DNA of 64,000 bases from DRWZ01 sp964601505 (GTDB taxonomy: Bacteria > Calescibacteriota > Calescibacteriia > Calescibacteriales > Calescibacteriaceae). A model generated the notes under the pieces. The model saw only the letters and a program-made list of their open reading frames with translations. It ran no database searches and was not told the DNA's origin. Shown piece after piece: positions 8,386 through 17,476 of this stretch. The stretch is from positions 4,073 to 68,072 of the forward strand of contig CAZRNR010000005.1 in NCBI GenBank assembly GCA_964601505.1, in the 5' to 3' direction. Both the position numbers and the translations under genes were made by a program. Positions within the stretch are counted from its first letter, which is position 1, and every line of letters begins with the position of its first letter.

Positions 8386-8877
8386 ATGAGGAGCTTCTCT
8401 CTCATAGAGTTATTGATTGTCCTTGCAATTCTAGCAGTATTAGCCTCACTCGGGATACCACAATACAGAAAGTTCATTTATAAATCAAAAGTAGCTGAGG
8501 TAAGAACTATATTACCAGCAATAATGCAGCTCCAAGAGATGAGAAGTTCTGAAAATGGGAAATATATAACATGCGGATTTTATCCCCCAAATTCTGGTAG
8601 TTCAAAGCTAAACTGGGATGAAGAAAACTGCCTTTCAAGAAGGCTAAACTTTAATGTCAAGGGAGGAACATTCTGTCAATACGCTGTGGCAAGCGGTGAT
8701 TACTCCCTCAACCCTGCATCCGCTTCACCTTCAGACGGAACAGAAGTAGAACAGACTCCAGGGGTAGATATAACTGCAATAGCAAAGTGCGACATTGATG
8801 GGGATAACAAACCATCATTCTACACACTAACAGATGAATCAACAGATATAAAAGGTCCATTCAACGATGATTTCTAA
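8386..8877 (+). CDS. Type IV prepilin-like protein with unusual leader
   Basis: A 163-residue prepilin. After a three-residue leader (MRS) comes FSLIELLIVLAILAVLASLG, the hydrophobic assembly helix with Glu at position +5 required for pilus assembly. The -1 residue is Ser rather than the usual Gly. An in-frame TAA just upstream excludes a longer leader, so the cut site must be Ser-Phe if it is processed. The globular C-terminal half contains four Cys, possibly forming disulfides, and an acidic DIDGDNKPSFYTLTD segment as in PilA/PilE major pilins. No pilus assembly genes are adjacent. It converges with the DUF4340 gene, with 21 bp between stops. Confidence 0.8.
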   Translation: MRSFSLIELLIVLAILAVLASLGIPQYRKFIYKSKVAEVRTILPAIMQLQEMRSSENGKYITCGFYPPNSGSSKLNWDEENCLSRRLNFNVKGGTFCQYAVASGDYSLNPASASPSDGTEVEQTPGVDITAIAKCDIDGDNKPSFYTLTDESTDIKGPFNDDF

Positions 8878-8898
8878 TCAAAGAAATTTTCAATCAAT

Positions 8899-10272
8899 CT
8901 AATTTACCGGTTGTATATCTTTGATCGCCTGAATTATAGAAGTAATATCACTTGGGAAAAGATAGACCGACTTTTTATCCATAAGCCCACCGACGATACC
9001 AGAGACTCCCCCGTCTGAACTTTTCTCTCCGAGTAATAGATAATAAGGTTCAGCCCTACCCTCCACATTAATCCTTACCCTGAAAATAGGATTCTTTACA
9101 AATTCAGCAACATCTACATTGTCCCCCAAAAACTTCAGAACGGAAATATCAGAAAGTTTGCTCAAAGATTCCTTAACCTTTGAGGTTTCAAGATTTTTCT
9201 TTTCTCCACCACTCAAAACAAGATACCATTTTTCGGTATCAACTGGATCCCTCTGGATTATTCTTGATTCTGTAGGAGTTTCTATTGATATCTCCTTTAC
9301 ACGCCACACATAAAACTTGATAACTTGCCTATTTCTAAAATTTTCGGATAAAATCGGTTCTTGAATAGATTTATCAACTTCAACACTGAATATATTCGGT
9401 TTATCTGGCTTTTTAGCATAAACTTGGCCATCTGCGAACTTCAAATGGATAGAAAATTCCTCCAGTTCCTGATCCTTTGATGAAACATATACATTTAAAG
9501 TCATATCTGGGATATCAAGTCCATATTTAGGTTCAGTGACATCTGAGATAAATTCTTTGACTTTAATACCAGAGATTTTATATAGTAGGTCTCTGATTTT
9601 TGAATCATCTGCTTCAGCAAAAGTAGTAAGATCAGGAAAGAGAATCACCCAATCATTTGTTTCTTGTCTTTCAAAAAGGAATTTTTTATCACCACGCGAA
9701 ATAATCAACTTTTTAACATCTGTTGTTATAAAATCCATAGGTCTTCTCTCTCTAAAATCGGAAAAAGGTTTGTCTATTGAAGCTTCAATAGCAGCACTAA
9801 CGAGAAAAACTCTATTATCCCCTTCTTTTTGAACATACACACTATAACCAACTTGAGATTTATTTCCGATACGAATAGAAAAACTTTGTTCATCTGTTTT
9901 CAATTCAACAATAAATCTAGGTTTGTCAAGTCCATAAGGAGCAAAATCACCGGCTTCATTTATAAGTCGCTCTATCTCAATTGAAGAATATCTTGACGCT
10001 ATCGGATTAACAGAGAATCTATCTGCATCTGCAAGGAAAGGATAAATAATACTCCATCTATTTTTGCTCTCTTTCCTAAAACCAATCTTTTCACCGTCTT
10101 GTTTTGTTATCCATATCTCCCGAATCTTCTCTTGGTCAATATTTATAAGTTTTTTTTCATCTTCTTGTATTTTTTTCTTTTTTTCCTCATGTGGTTTGAG
10201 GTATAGGAAGTAGAATCCAGCAATTGCCGCAAAGACCAAAAGCAATATAATTGTTTGTTTAAAGACCCTCAT
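8899..10272 (-). CDS. DUF4340-family envelope protein
   Basis: About 457 residues with one N-terminal transmembrane helix (IILLLVFAAIAGFYFLYLKP) and a large extracytoplasmic part made of repeated ~90-residue beta-rich modules. Motifs such as YGLDKPRFIVELKT, YGLDIPDMTLNVYVSS and FVKNPIFRVRINVEG recur and define DUF4340 proteins. These usually follow a GldG-like gene in an ABC-type gliding/envelope operon, and here the GldG-like gene is directly upstream. The frame could start at a TTG overlapping the upstream stop (10281), but the ATG three codons later is preferred. No enzymatic function is known for the family. Confidence 0.75.
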   Translation of the reverse strand: MRVFKQTIILLLVFAAIAGFYFLYLKPHEEKKKKIQEDEKKLINIDQEKIREIWITKQDGEKIGFRKESKNRWSIIYPFLADADRFSVNPIASRYSSIEIERLINEAGDFAPYGLDKPRFIVELKTDEQSFSIRIGNKSQVGYSVYVQKEGDNRVFLVSAAIEASIDKPFSDFRERRPMDFITTDVKKLIISRGDKKFLFERQETNDWVILFPDLTTFAEADDSKIRDLLYKISGIKVKEFISDVTEPKYGLDIPDMTLNVYVSSKDQELEEFSIHLKFADGQVYAKKPDKPNIFSVEVDKSIQEPILSENFRNRQVIKFYVWRVKEISIETPTESRIIQRDPVDTEKWYLVLSGGEKKNLETSKVKESLSKLSDISVLKFLGDNVDVAEFVKNPIFRVRINVEGRAEPYYLLLGEKSSDGGVSGIVGGLMDKKSVYLFPSDITSIIQAIKDIQPVN

Positions 10273-10277
10273 TGCTT

Positions 10278-11705
10278 TCAAAGTTTTCTTTTTCTTATGT
10301 AAGTGATTAAAGCTAGTATCAAAAACAAAGAAGGCATTCCAAAAAGAAAGATATTTCTAATAGTTCCTATTTGCCTTGGTGTTAGGACAAGAGATCTTCT
10401 TTTTCTTTCCTTTGGTCTCATAGCTACAAGTTCTCCCCTTTCAGCAACCCAATTGACAGCATTGAGTATAAGGTTTTTATTTCCCAAAAGACCTATAAAT
10501 CCATTTGAGACAAAATCAGAATCCCCAAAAACAACGATTCTTGCTTGAGCTGTTGTAGGATTTTGCATAGTACCATATACAACCTCACCTCCTTGTGTTC
10601 CTGGAATTCCGGAAGCAGCGACAGCTACAGGAACAGGTCCTCTTATATCTTTCCCCTGCTCAAAAGAAACAGTTCCAGAAGCCCAATCATATTCTGCCCA
10701 TGAGGATTCAGAAGTTTTTGCTATCTCCGAAATCTCAATACCTGAGATTCTACTTTTTATAAATACCCTGCGTGTTAGCCTCGTTATAACTCCAAGATTG
10801 AAATCACGAGTTATGCCATGAGAGTTATCATAGTGAATCAAGATGGGCATGGCAGGAGAAGCTCCAAGGGCGCGAGAGCTTGGATCTACAACAACAGAGT
10901 TATCAATACCTATACCCCACCCTTCAACGATACTTTGAACATTATCCTTTGAATCCGGATCAGATAGAAAAACCGCTCTTCCACCTGTAAGAATGTAGTC
11001 TGATATGGATCTTACCTCCTCTTGAGAAAAGGCAACAACAGGTCCGGCAAAGAAAAGCACATCACATTGAGTTAGTGCCCCCTGTTCCCATGTTCTTATT
11101 TTTATCGTTCTAAAACCTTCATTCTTTAAAGCGTTCGCAAGTTCGGAAAGACCTTGAGGACCCGAATCATTTGGATCTTTCTCACCATGCCCTTCAACAA
11201 AACATACCTGAGGTTCATCAACCCTCACAAGCTTTAAAAGTGTATTTGTTATTTCAGATTCTATAGTTTTCGTCGGATCATCAAAAGCAAGATTTACCTT
11301 CAATCTTCTCTCTCCAAGCTGAAAGACCACAGTGCCAAGCTCTCTAATGTCATAGCTTGCGGCAATCTGAGGCTTTTTCTCGGGATCAATAATCTCCCAT
11401 TTGAAAACACCCGATTCATAGCTATAAACCTGCATTACATCTTGAAATTTCTTGGACTCTGGATTATCCTCTCTCATAAAAGCAATAACCTTGAATTCTT
11501 TTCCTCCTTCTTTAACCTTTTTCTCTAGTTCTTTCAGTATATTTTTTGTTTGCTCAGAAAGTGAATGAATCCGCTCTTCTGTCAAATCTTTCAGGTAATA
11601 ATATTTGTAGGATATAAGATTCAAAATCACTATTATTCCAATTAGGAAGGAAGTAGAAATGAAAAAGTTAGTCCAGAATGAAAAAGTTCTACCTGTTATT
11701 CTCAT
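10278..11705 (-). CDS. GldG-like protein (ABC-type uncharacterized transport system accessory)
   Basis: A 475-residue membrane protein with an N-terminal helix (about 10-33), an extracytoplasmic domain and a C-terminal helix (about 452-470). The segment RVDEPQVCFVEGHGEKDPND and the later LFFAGPVVAFSQEEVRSISDYILTGGRAVFLSDPD match the GldG/ABC_transp_aux family. In relatives this gene follows an ABC ATPase and permease used for gliding motility or envelope export, but those two genes are not upstream here; a 518-bp gap is. It is probably co-transcribed with the DUF4340 gene, which it overlaps or abuts. The start has TATAAA close upstream. Confidence 0.75.
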   Translation of the reverse strand: MRITGRTFSFWTNFFISTSFLIGIIVILNLISYKYYYLKDLTEERIHSLSEQTKNILKELEKKVKEGGKEFKVIAFMREDNPESKKFQDVMQVYSYESGVFKWEIIDPEKKPQIAASYDIRELGTVVFQLGERRLKVNLAFDDPTKTIESEITNTLLKLVRVDEPQVCFVEGHGEKDPNDSGPQGLSELANALKNEGFRTIKIRTWEQGALTQCDVLFFAGPVVAFSQEEVRSISDYILTGGRAVFLSDPDSKDNVQSIVEGWGIGIDNSVVVDPSSRALGASPAMPILIHYDNSHGITRDFNLGVITRLTRRVFIKSRISGIEISEIAKTSESSWAEYDWASGTVSFEQGKDIRGPVPVAVAASGIPGTQGGEVVYGTMQNPTTAQARIVVFGDSDFVSNGFIGLLGNKNLILNAVNWVAERGELVAMRPKERKRRSLVLTPRQIGTIRNIFLFGMPSLFLILALITYIRKRKL

Positions 11706-11911
11706 AATTTTATACTTTAATAATAAAACAAAATAGCATTACACATTTTTCACTTTATTTAAAATTTTGGATTATTCAATAGAAGCTTAATAACTATTAT
11801 AATGCGTTCTTGAACCTTTACAGTGCTATAATAGAGATTCAAGTTTCCTTTCAAGTAGATGCACTATAATTAATAAACCAATACACTTTTTTCTTCTTCT
11901 TTTTAGACTTG

Positions 11912-12129
11912 TCAAGCTTGTCTCCAATATATCAAATCACATATCTGAATTTCGTCTGTACATTGATAGACAACATATCCCATATCTACATAAACAAGAA
12001 GTTTAAATGGTGAGGGATTTTGAATTATACCAAGACATTCATTATAAAACCATATATCGATTGTTTCCAATTTATAGGGAAATCCAAAAAGAAAATAGAT
12101 TACTTGTGGTTCTACATAGATCCTACAAT
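11912..12129 (-). pseudogene. Possible gene remnant in the gap upstream of the GldG-like gene
   Basis: A stop-to-stop minus-strand frame of 72 codons reads like real protein, for example RIYVEPQVIYFLFGFPYKLE, IDIWFYNECLGIIQNPSPF and LLVYVDMGYVVYQCTD. It has no start codon near its beginning. The surrounding gap (11706-11911 and 12130-12223) shows nothing else. It may be a decayed gene. The family is not recognised, and an open frame of this size could arise by chance. Confidence 0.3.
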
Positions 12130-12223
12130 CTTATACATTAATTAAAGTTCTTATGTTAATCTGAAAAGTCTTGTGAATCAATGATTAATACAAGAGTTTT
12201 TTCTGCCATACAAAAACTTTAAA

Positions 12224-12559
12224 TTATCTTTTATTCATCTTATAAGAAAATCTCTTATATATAGGTACTTGGACCCCATAGACTTCTATTTTTTTGATTA
12301 GATCTTCCTTAAGGATATCTTTATTTATTTTCTGGATTATTTTTTGCTCGTTTATAGTTATGTAATTTCTCAGTGCTGAGTCATAAAAGCTCATTTTTAG
12401 AACTCCTCCTTTGAGAGATATGTTTTTAGGTTTTGTTTTACCTCCGACTGACTTCCAGTTCTTAACTATTTCAACACAAGCCCAAATCTCTCTATCATAA
12501 TCTTTCAAAACAGAAGAGATAGAGGATGAAATATCTTCTATTTTCACTCCTGTTGGCAT
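12224..12559 (-). CDS. DUF721/DciA-like protein
   Basis: A 111-residue protein resembling the DUF721/DciA family: WKSVGGKTKPKNISLKGGVLKMSFYDSALRNYITINEQKIIQKIN matches the conserved core W-x-x-V/I-G, P-x-x-L-x-x-G-x-L, then a basic/helical tail. DciA proteins load the replicative helicase DnaB, and more diverged DUF721 members have unknown roles. The gene lies 50 bp downstream of rapZ in the same direction with an AGGAG site just before its ATG, so they are probably co-transcribed. The short length is normal for the family. Confidence 0.6.
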   Translation of the reverse strand: MPTGVKIEDISSSISSVLKDYDREIWACVEIVKNWKSVGGKTKPKNISLKGGVLKMSFYDSALRNYITINEQKIIQKINKDILKEDLIKKIEVYGVQVPIYKRFSYKMNKR

Positions 12560-12608
12560 ACTCCTTACCTTAATTTTAAAAAGACAAGCAAAGCAAATCT
12601 ACAAAAAT

Positions 12609-13469
12609 TTACAACTGTAAGTCCTTATCTTTATCTCTATGATTTATCACACAGGTCAGACCAAGTTCCTTTTCTATAAAATCTTTTATTTTCTCCGCAA
12701 AGGCTATTGACCTATGCCTTCCCCCCGTGCAACCTATAGCTATCGTGGCAGTATATCTCCCATCTTCTATGAACCTGTCTTTCATAAAAATTATCATATC
12801 TTTTATCATATCAAGATATTTGACAGCATTGGTATCAGAAAAAACATATTCCTGAACTTCCGGATATGTTCCATCTAACTTTCTCAAATCTGGATGAAAA
12901 TTTGGATTTTTAACAAATCTAACATCAAAAACAAGATCTGTCTCGGGAGGTATACCGTATTTGAAACCAAATGATATGACATGAAATACTATAGAACCTT
13001 TTTCCAAACCAGCTACCTCTCTTATCCTTTGCCTCAGCTGATGAATATTTATGTCAGATGTATCTATTCTTACATCTGAAAAATCTAATATCTTCAGAAG
13101 CAAATCCCTCTCTATCTTTATTGCTCTGTCTATGGTATTGCCCGCTTCAAAAGGATGTTTTCTCCTTGTTTCCTTATACCTTCTCACAATAACCTCGTCC
13201 TTTGCATCAAGAAAAACCAAAATAACTTCGTAATCTTTTTCTTTTCTCAAGTCCTGTAATGTATCTATAAATTTCTTAACCATTTCAGGGTCTCTTGGAG
13301 AAACACCAAAAGTTATAAGGTCGATACCAGCCCTTTTTGTTAGAGATAAAACCTCGTGTATCAGATCAACTGGAATATTATCAACTGTATAGTAACCAAG
13401 ATCCTCGAGGGTTTTTAAAGCAGTGGTTTTTCCAGAACCTGATATACCTGTTATAAAGATAATCTTCAC
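12609..13469 (-). CDS. rapZ: RNase adapter / nucleotide-binding protein RapZ
   Basis: A 286-residue P-loop protein of standard family length. Residues 8-15 (GISGSGKT) are Walker A, followed by YYTVDNIPVDLI. The C-terminal half carries VFDVRFVKNPNF and the signature IAIGCTGGRHRSIAFAE, which in E. coli RapZ belongs to the domain that senses glucosamine-6-phosphate and recruits RNase E to small RNAs. In other lineages the protein only has demonstrated nucleotide binding and hydrolysis. The start is GTG with TATAAT seven bases upstream. An ATG six bases before the GTG is out of frame and stops at once. Confidence 0.92.
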   Translation of the reverse strand: MKIIFITGISGSGKTTALKTLEDLGYYTVDNIPVDLIHEVLSLTKRAGIDLITFGVSPRDPEMVKKFIDTLQDLRKEKDYEVILVFLDAKDEVIVRRYKETRRKHPFEAGNTIDRAIKIERDLLLKILDFSDVRIDTSDINIHQLRQRIREVAGLEKGSIVFHVISFGFKYGIPPETDLVFDVRFVKNPNFHPDLRKLDGTYPEVQEYVFSDTNAVKYLDMIKDMIIFMKDRFIEDGRYTATIAIGCTGGRHRSIAFAEKIKDFIEKELGLTCVINHRDKDKDLQL

Positions 13470-13664
13470 AACATAGATTATATATCATAAGAAGCAAACA
13501 ATTTGTTTTTTGGGAATACTTTACTGAATTCGTATTTATATCATTATAAAATGAATATCCCTCAATCCCCTTCCACTATTCGCTGCACTTCAAAACCATT
13601 ATAACGAAAAATCCATAGTGAAAACACATAAAATATCAAAATATCTATATATTAATTTTTCAAT

Positions 13665-14432
13665 ATGATCACGGTCTTCATACTCATGTTAGCCTTTGAT
13701 GAGAATTGTTATAATGGAGTCATTACAGATTGCTTGAACGCTGCAAAACTATATGAAAAAGAGAAGAACTACGCAAAAAGTATTGAATTTTTAGACGCAG
13801 CTTGCATACTCGGAGATGGATATTCATGTCTAAAGTTATCACACATATATTTAAAAAACCTCTGGGAAAACGTAAGAACGATAGATGATAAAACAAGACA
13901 CAAAGTTAGTTATGCCTACTCTTTAAGAGCGTACGAGATTTTAGGTATCGAAAAAGTATATTATGCGTTTTGCAAAGATTTTGAATTATCAAGTGGATGT
14001 TTATACCTTAGCAACATATACGGGGAACAAGGAAAAACAGAGGAGAGAAACAAACTTCTACAGAAGGCTCATGAAATAGCGTCAAAAGGTTGCACAGCAG
14101 GGAAAGGAGAGGATTGCTTTACACTTGGTATTATGTATTATTACGGCGTGCTTTTGAATAAAGATGAGAAAAAAGCAATAGAGATTTTGCAAAAATCATG
14201 CGATCTTAAAATTGCTGGAGCATGCTTTTATCTTAAAGATATATATGAATCCGGGAACATCATCCCTAAAGATGAAAAAAAGTCGTTTGAATACCTCAAA
14301 AAAGCCTGCGAATATTTTGAACCAAATGCTTGTTATGAACTCTGGAAGAAGAAAAAAAATAAAGAGTATCTCCTAACAGCATGTGATCTTGGACATAAAC
14401 AATCATGTTCTGAACTGAACACAAAGAAATGA
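13665..14432 (+). CDS. Cys-rich Sel1-repeat (HcpA-like) protein
   Basis: A 255-residue protein built of roughly 36-residue Sel1/TPR-like helical pairs with regularly spaced cysteines: DCLNAAKLYEKEKNY, AACILGDGYSCLKLSHIYL, GKGEDCFTLGIMYYYGVLL, SCDLKIAGACFYLKDIYESG and ACDLGHKQSCSELN. This A-C-x-x-G-x-x-x-S/A-C spacing is that of secreted Hcp proteins whose repeats are stapled by disulfides, and it is common in deltaproteobacterial-type genomes. The N-terminus is hydrophobic but short (MITVFILMLAF), so export is plausible but not certain. A protein-interaction role is inferred; no partner is evident nearby. Confidence 0.7.
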   Translation: MITVFILMLAFDENCYNGVITDCLNAAKLYEKEKNYAKSIEFLDAACILGDGYSCLKLSHIYLKNLWENVRTIDDKTRHKVSYAYSLRAYEILGIEKVYYAFCKDFELSSGCLYLSNIYGEQGKTEERNKLLQKAHEIASKGCTAGKGEDCFTLGIMYYYGVLLNKDEKKAIEILQKSCDLKIAGACFYLKDIYESGNIIPKDEKKSFEYLKKACEYFEPNACYELWKKKKNKEYLLTACDLGHKQSCSELNTKK

Positions 14433-14730
14433 AAAAGTCCTTACGCCTATTTAGCAGTATGAAAAAATAGATGTATCAAAGTATGAAGCCTCAAAAATCC
14501 GGATTCCAAAATTATAAAGAAGGCTTACCAGATGTTGCTTCAATTATAGAATAAATGTTTTAAGTTCCAATGATCCAATCAAATAGTCAAAGTGAATCCA
14601 GAAAGTTGAGTTGGAAATATGATTAGATGTGAGAGATTTAATTTTTACAGATTTTAACCGTAATATGATCTTTGGTCTTCAATGAGGATTTCCTTACATT
14701 TTGATTGATTTGAAATAGAGAAAGAAGATT

Positions 14731-16377
14731 CTATTTCTCCGAGGATATTACCATATACGCTTGATTTTTAAAAAGGATATTCATATCAATTCCTTCATAT
14801 CTTGCAGATTCTTTGAACATATCTTCAAACCTTGCATCTATCAGGACATACTTAGTTTTCCGCAGAAGGAATCTTATTATTTTTAACTTATCTTCTTTTT
14901 CACCTCTATGGTATGCAAGTAGGACAAGCGGAGGATTTGCTTTAGCGCCACTATAGTACCAAAAAGCTATAGGCATAGAGAAGACATAAATTTCATTTTC
15001 CAATTTGTTTTGCAAAACGAAATTAACCACATCTTTTGTTTCTTTTTCCTTAAAGTATGGCAGATAGTAATCACTTATCTTATACACATCTGAGATACGA
15101 AGCAACATAGCTAAAACAAGGATAACCCACAAGTCTTTTGCAAAATTTTCTATCTTAAAAAGCACTTTTACAAAGAGGCAGGAGAAAACCGGAAGTATAG
15201 TATAGAGCATCTTTGGTACAGCAGGTATTATTACATCCAATAAAAGGAACAAGAATAAGCTAACGATTATAAAGATGACCTCAAAACTTTTTGTAAAAAA
15301 AATTATTCCGAATATCAAAGTTATAGCGAGAACAATTGTATTAGCTGTATCAGAGATAAAGTGCAGGTCTGATTTCTGAGATATAAAGCCATAACCTAAG
15401 TATATATCTGACAAAGAAAAAGAGCTTTTTAATTTTACGAATGCTTCTTTGACGAAACAACAACTGGACAAAGTCTGTGATAATCCTTGAAATATTTTTG
15501 GGATGATTTTATCTAATGAGAAACCTTCAACTTTTTGACCGAAGAAATTATATAATTCAGTATAAGCGTTGTAAAATATGCAATCCTTACAAACCTTTTG
15601 ATAGTGATCTGCCATTTTTTCAGCTAGTTTTATGTGTATGATGTAAGGGATCAGAAAGGATAAACTTATGATCGATGATAAAAGAACAGCTTTAAGATTT
15701 TTTGTTCTGATAATCTGAGTTATGTAAGCACCAAGAACAAGGTGTATTGAAGGAGCATAAGAGTAAAGAGCAAGTCCACCAAAAATAGAGGAGATCTTAT
15801 ATCTCCCTTCAAGAAGGAATGCGATGAACAAATTTAGAAATATAGCAGATTGAAGGTGATGGAACTGAAGAATCAAGGAATAAAATGAAGGAGAAAAGAT
15901 GATAAATAACAAAAAAAATAGTTTAGTTATCTCCTTCCTTATAAAGTTTTGAAAAAGAACGGAAGCCAACTTCAGAGAAGAAAAGAAGTATAAAATAACC
16001 ATGGAGATAAAGGTTAAAGCTATAGACTCTGGAATTAATTTGAACCTTCTTAAAGGTTCGGAAATATAATACGTTAGAAAAGGAGTGTAATAGAAAACCC
16101 AAGAGATCATTATTTCTTTTCCGAAAATGGTGAGTGTAAGATAAGGGAAAAAAGATTTCAGTTTGATTTTAATAAATCCAATATTGAAGACCAACTCTTC
16201 CATCTCTTGAGAGTATATAAATTCATCTTTCTGGAAATCAATACCAAATATCACCGGTGGCCAGACCGAAACAATTCCAACTCCTTCTGAATGCACTGAC
16301 TGACGCAAATAGATGGAAACAATGATAGAAAAGGAAAAGCAAATAAAAGCAAATAGAATGTAATGCACCTTTTTCAT
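14731..16377 (-). CDS. Polytopic membrane protein, GT-C glycosyltransferase-like
   Basis: A 548-residue protein with about ten or more hydrophobic helices over residues 1-430 and a soluble C-terminal tail (about 440-548) containing IYVFSMPIAFWYYSGAKANP and YVLIDARFEDMF. The topology of many helices, a large first extracytoplasmic loop (about 30-85) and a small C-terminal domain is that of GT-C glycosyltransferases using polyprenyl-phosphate sugars. I see no decisive catalytic motif. It is transcribed divergently from the first radical SAM gene across only 19 bp, with overlapping -10-like sequences. It probably belongs to the same accessory cluster as the two other membrane proteins (17473, 21155). 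Confidence 0.5.
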   Translation of the reverse strand: MKKVHYILFAFICFSFSIIVSIYLRQSVHSEGVGIVSVWPPVIFGIDFQKDEFIYSQEMEELVFNIGFIKIKLKSFFPYLTLTIFGKEIMISWVFYYTPFLTYYISEPLRRFKLIPESIALTFISMVILYFFSSLKLASVLFQNFIRKEITKLFFLLFIIFSPSFYSLILQFHHLQSAIFLNLFIAFLLEGRYKISSIFGGLALYSYAPSIHLVLGAYITQIIRTKNLKAVLLSSIISLSFLIPYIIHIKLAEKMADHYQKVCKDCIFYNAYTELYNFFGQKVEGFSLDKIIPKIFQGLSQTLSSCCFVKEAFVKLKSSFSLSDIYLGYGFISQKSDLHFISDTANTIVLAITLIFGIIFFTKSFEVIFIIVSLFLFLLLDVIIPAVPKMLYTILPVFSCLFVKVLFKIENFAKDLWVILVLAMLLRISDVYKISDYYLPYFKEKETKDVVNFVLQNKLENEIYVFSMPIAFWYYSGAKANPPLVLLAYHRGEKEDKLKIIRFLLRKTKYVLIDARFEDMFKESARYEGIDMNILFKNQAYMVISSEK

Positions 16378-16396
16378 GAAAACTTATTAATATCTT
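16378..16396. promoter_or_regulatory. 19-bp divergent leaderless promoter region
   Basis: Only 19 bp separate two divergent start codons. A TTATTAATA core reads as a -10-like hexamer on both strands: TATTAA six bases before the plus ATG, and the same core eight to nine bases before the minus ATG. If correct, both mRNAs would begin at or next to their start codons. Confidence 0.4.
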
Positions 16397-17476
16397 ATGG
16401 TAATGTTCATCGACTTCGTAATGAGCAGGTTTGGCATCTCAAAAATAACTAGAGACATTCAAAAGATAAATTTCATAATAAAAAAGATATTACCGAAAGA
16501 CAATCCGGAAATATCTATAAAAAGGTTAAAAAATCTTTTTCTATCTTTCATAGCATGGAGATACGGCTTTTTTTTAGGTGATATAAAACCGATCATTCTG
16601 CAAGTCGAGACGGTAAGCGGATGTAATTTCAACTGCATAATGTGCAGGGCTGGGAGTCTCAAAAAAGAGTTCATGACCTATGATGAATTTGAGAAAATAT
16701 TATACAAAATCCCGGAAGCTTTCGTGATAATAATGAATCTTGCTGGAGAACCATTTCTGTCTAAAGATACATTGAAATTGATAAGATACGCAAGCCTTGA
16801 AAGAAAAGCAATAGTTAATATATTTTCTAATTTCTCCGTTTTACCAGATCCGTATGAAGTTTTAAATTCAGGACTTTACGAGATACACGCTTCAATAGAT
16901 ACATTTGATCCAATAAAGTTCTCAAAGATAAGAGAAGGAGGTAAGCTTGAAAAGGTAATTTCAAATCTTGAAACACTCATCGAAACAAGGAAGAAAATTA
17001 AGAAATCACTCCCGATAATAAGCATAAACGCTGTTTGTTCTGAAGAAACCATAGAGGATACAGAGGATATAATTTTGAATGCTATAAAAATAGGAGTAGA
17101 TAGAGTAAAGTTTCAAAGATTATTGTTCGATATTCCCGAACTGCATCGTCCTTCTCAGAAATCTCAGCAATATCTTCTTTATCTGAAAAAGAAATACAAG
17201 GATAAAATAGATGTCATCCTGAACAACTTTGAAAATATTGGTGATAAATCAGATGGTTATTGTTACCTTGCATACTTTATGTTAGCGATAAAAGTAAACG
17301 GGGATGTTTATCCTTGCTGTATGCCTTATCCGAATTTCTTTCCTTTTGAGTCAATTATGGGCAATATATTTGCTTCAAACAACTCATGGAATAAAAAAAG
17401 AATGGAATTTGTGAGCAATTTCCGAGATTCTCCACCAAACTTTTGCCAAATATGTCCGCTATACTATAGAAAATGA
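16397..17476 (+). CDS. Radical SAM protein with twitch/SPASM-like C-terminus (paralogue A)
   Basis: A 359-residue radical SAM enzyme. The CxxxCxxC cluster motif is CNFNCIMC (about residue 77-84), followed by LAGEPFLS (GGE-type motif) and HASIDTFDP. Near the C-terminus C-x12-G-x4-C (CYLAYFMLAIKVNGDVYPC) plus C-x2-C (FCQICPLYYRK) would bind one auxiliary Fe-S cluster, as in shortened SPASM (twitch) domains. The reaction and substrate are unknown; a 5'-deoxyadenosyl radical mechanism is implied by family. The last codons overlap the next gene by 4 bp (ATGA), so it is translationally coupled to a GT-C-like membrane protein. Two close paralogues follow at 19027 and 20082. Several in-frame ATGs occur early; the first is used. 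Confidence 0.8.
   Translation: MVMFIDFVMSRFGISKITRDIQKINFIIKKILPKDNPEISIKRLKNLFLSFIAWRYGFFLGDIKPIILQVETVSGCNFNCIMCRAGSLKKEFMTYDEFEKILYKIPEAFVIIMNLAGEPFLSKDTLKLIRYASLERKAIVNIFSNFSVLPDPYEVLNSGLYEIHASIDTFDPIKFSKIREGGKLEKVISNLETLIETRKKIKKSLPIISINAVCSEETIEDTEDIILNAIKIGVDRVKFQRLLFDIPELHRPSQKSQQYLLYLKKKYKDKIDVILNNFENIGDKSDGYCYLAYFMLAIKVNGDVYPCCMPYPNFFPFESIMGNIFASNNSWNKKRMEFVSNFRDSPPNFCQICPLYYRK

Noticed and set aside
14471..14554. Small plus-strand frame of 27 codons in the gap after the Sel1 gene
   Set aside because: Too short, without a ribosome-binding site or promoter; the remaining gap 14433-14730 shows nothing.
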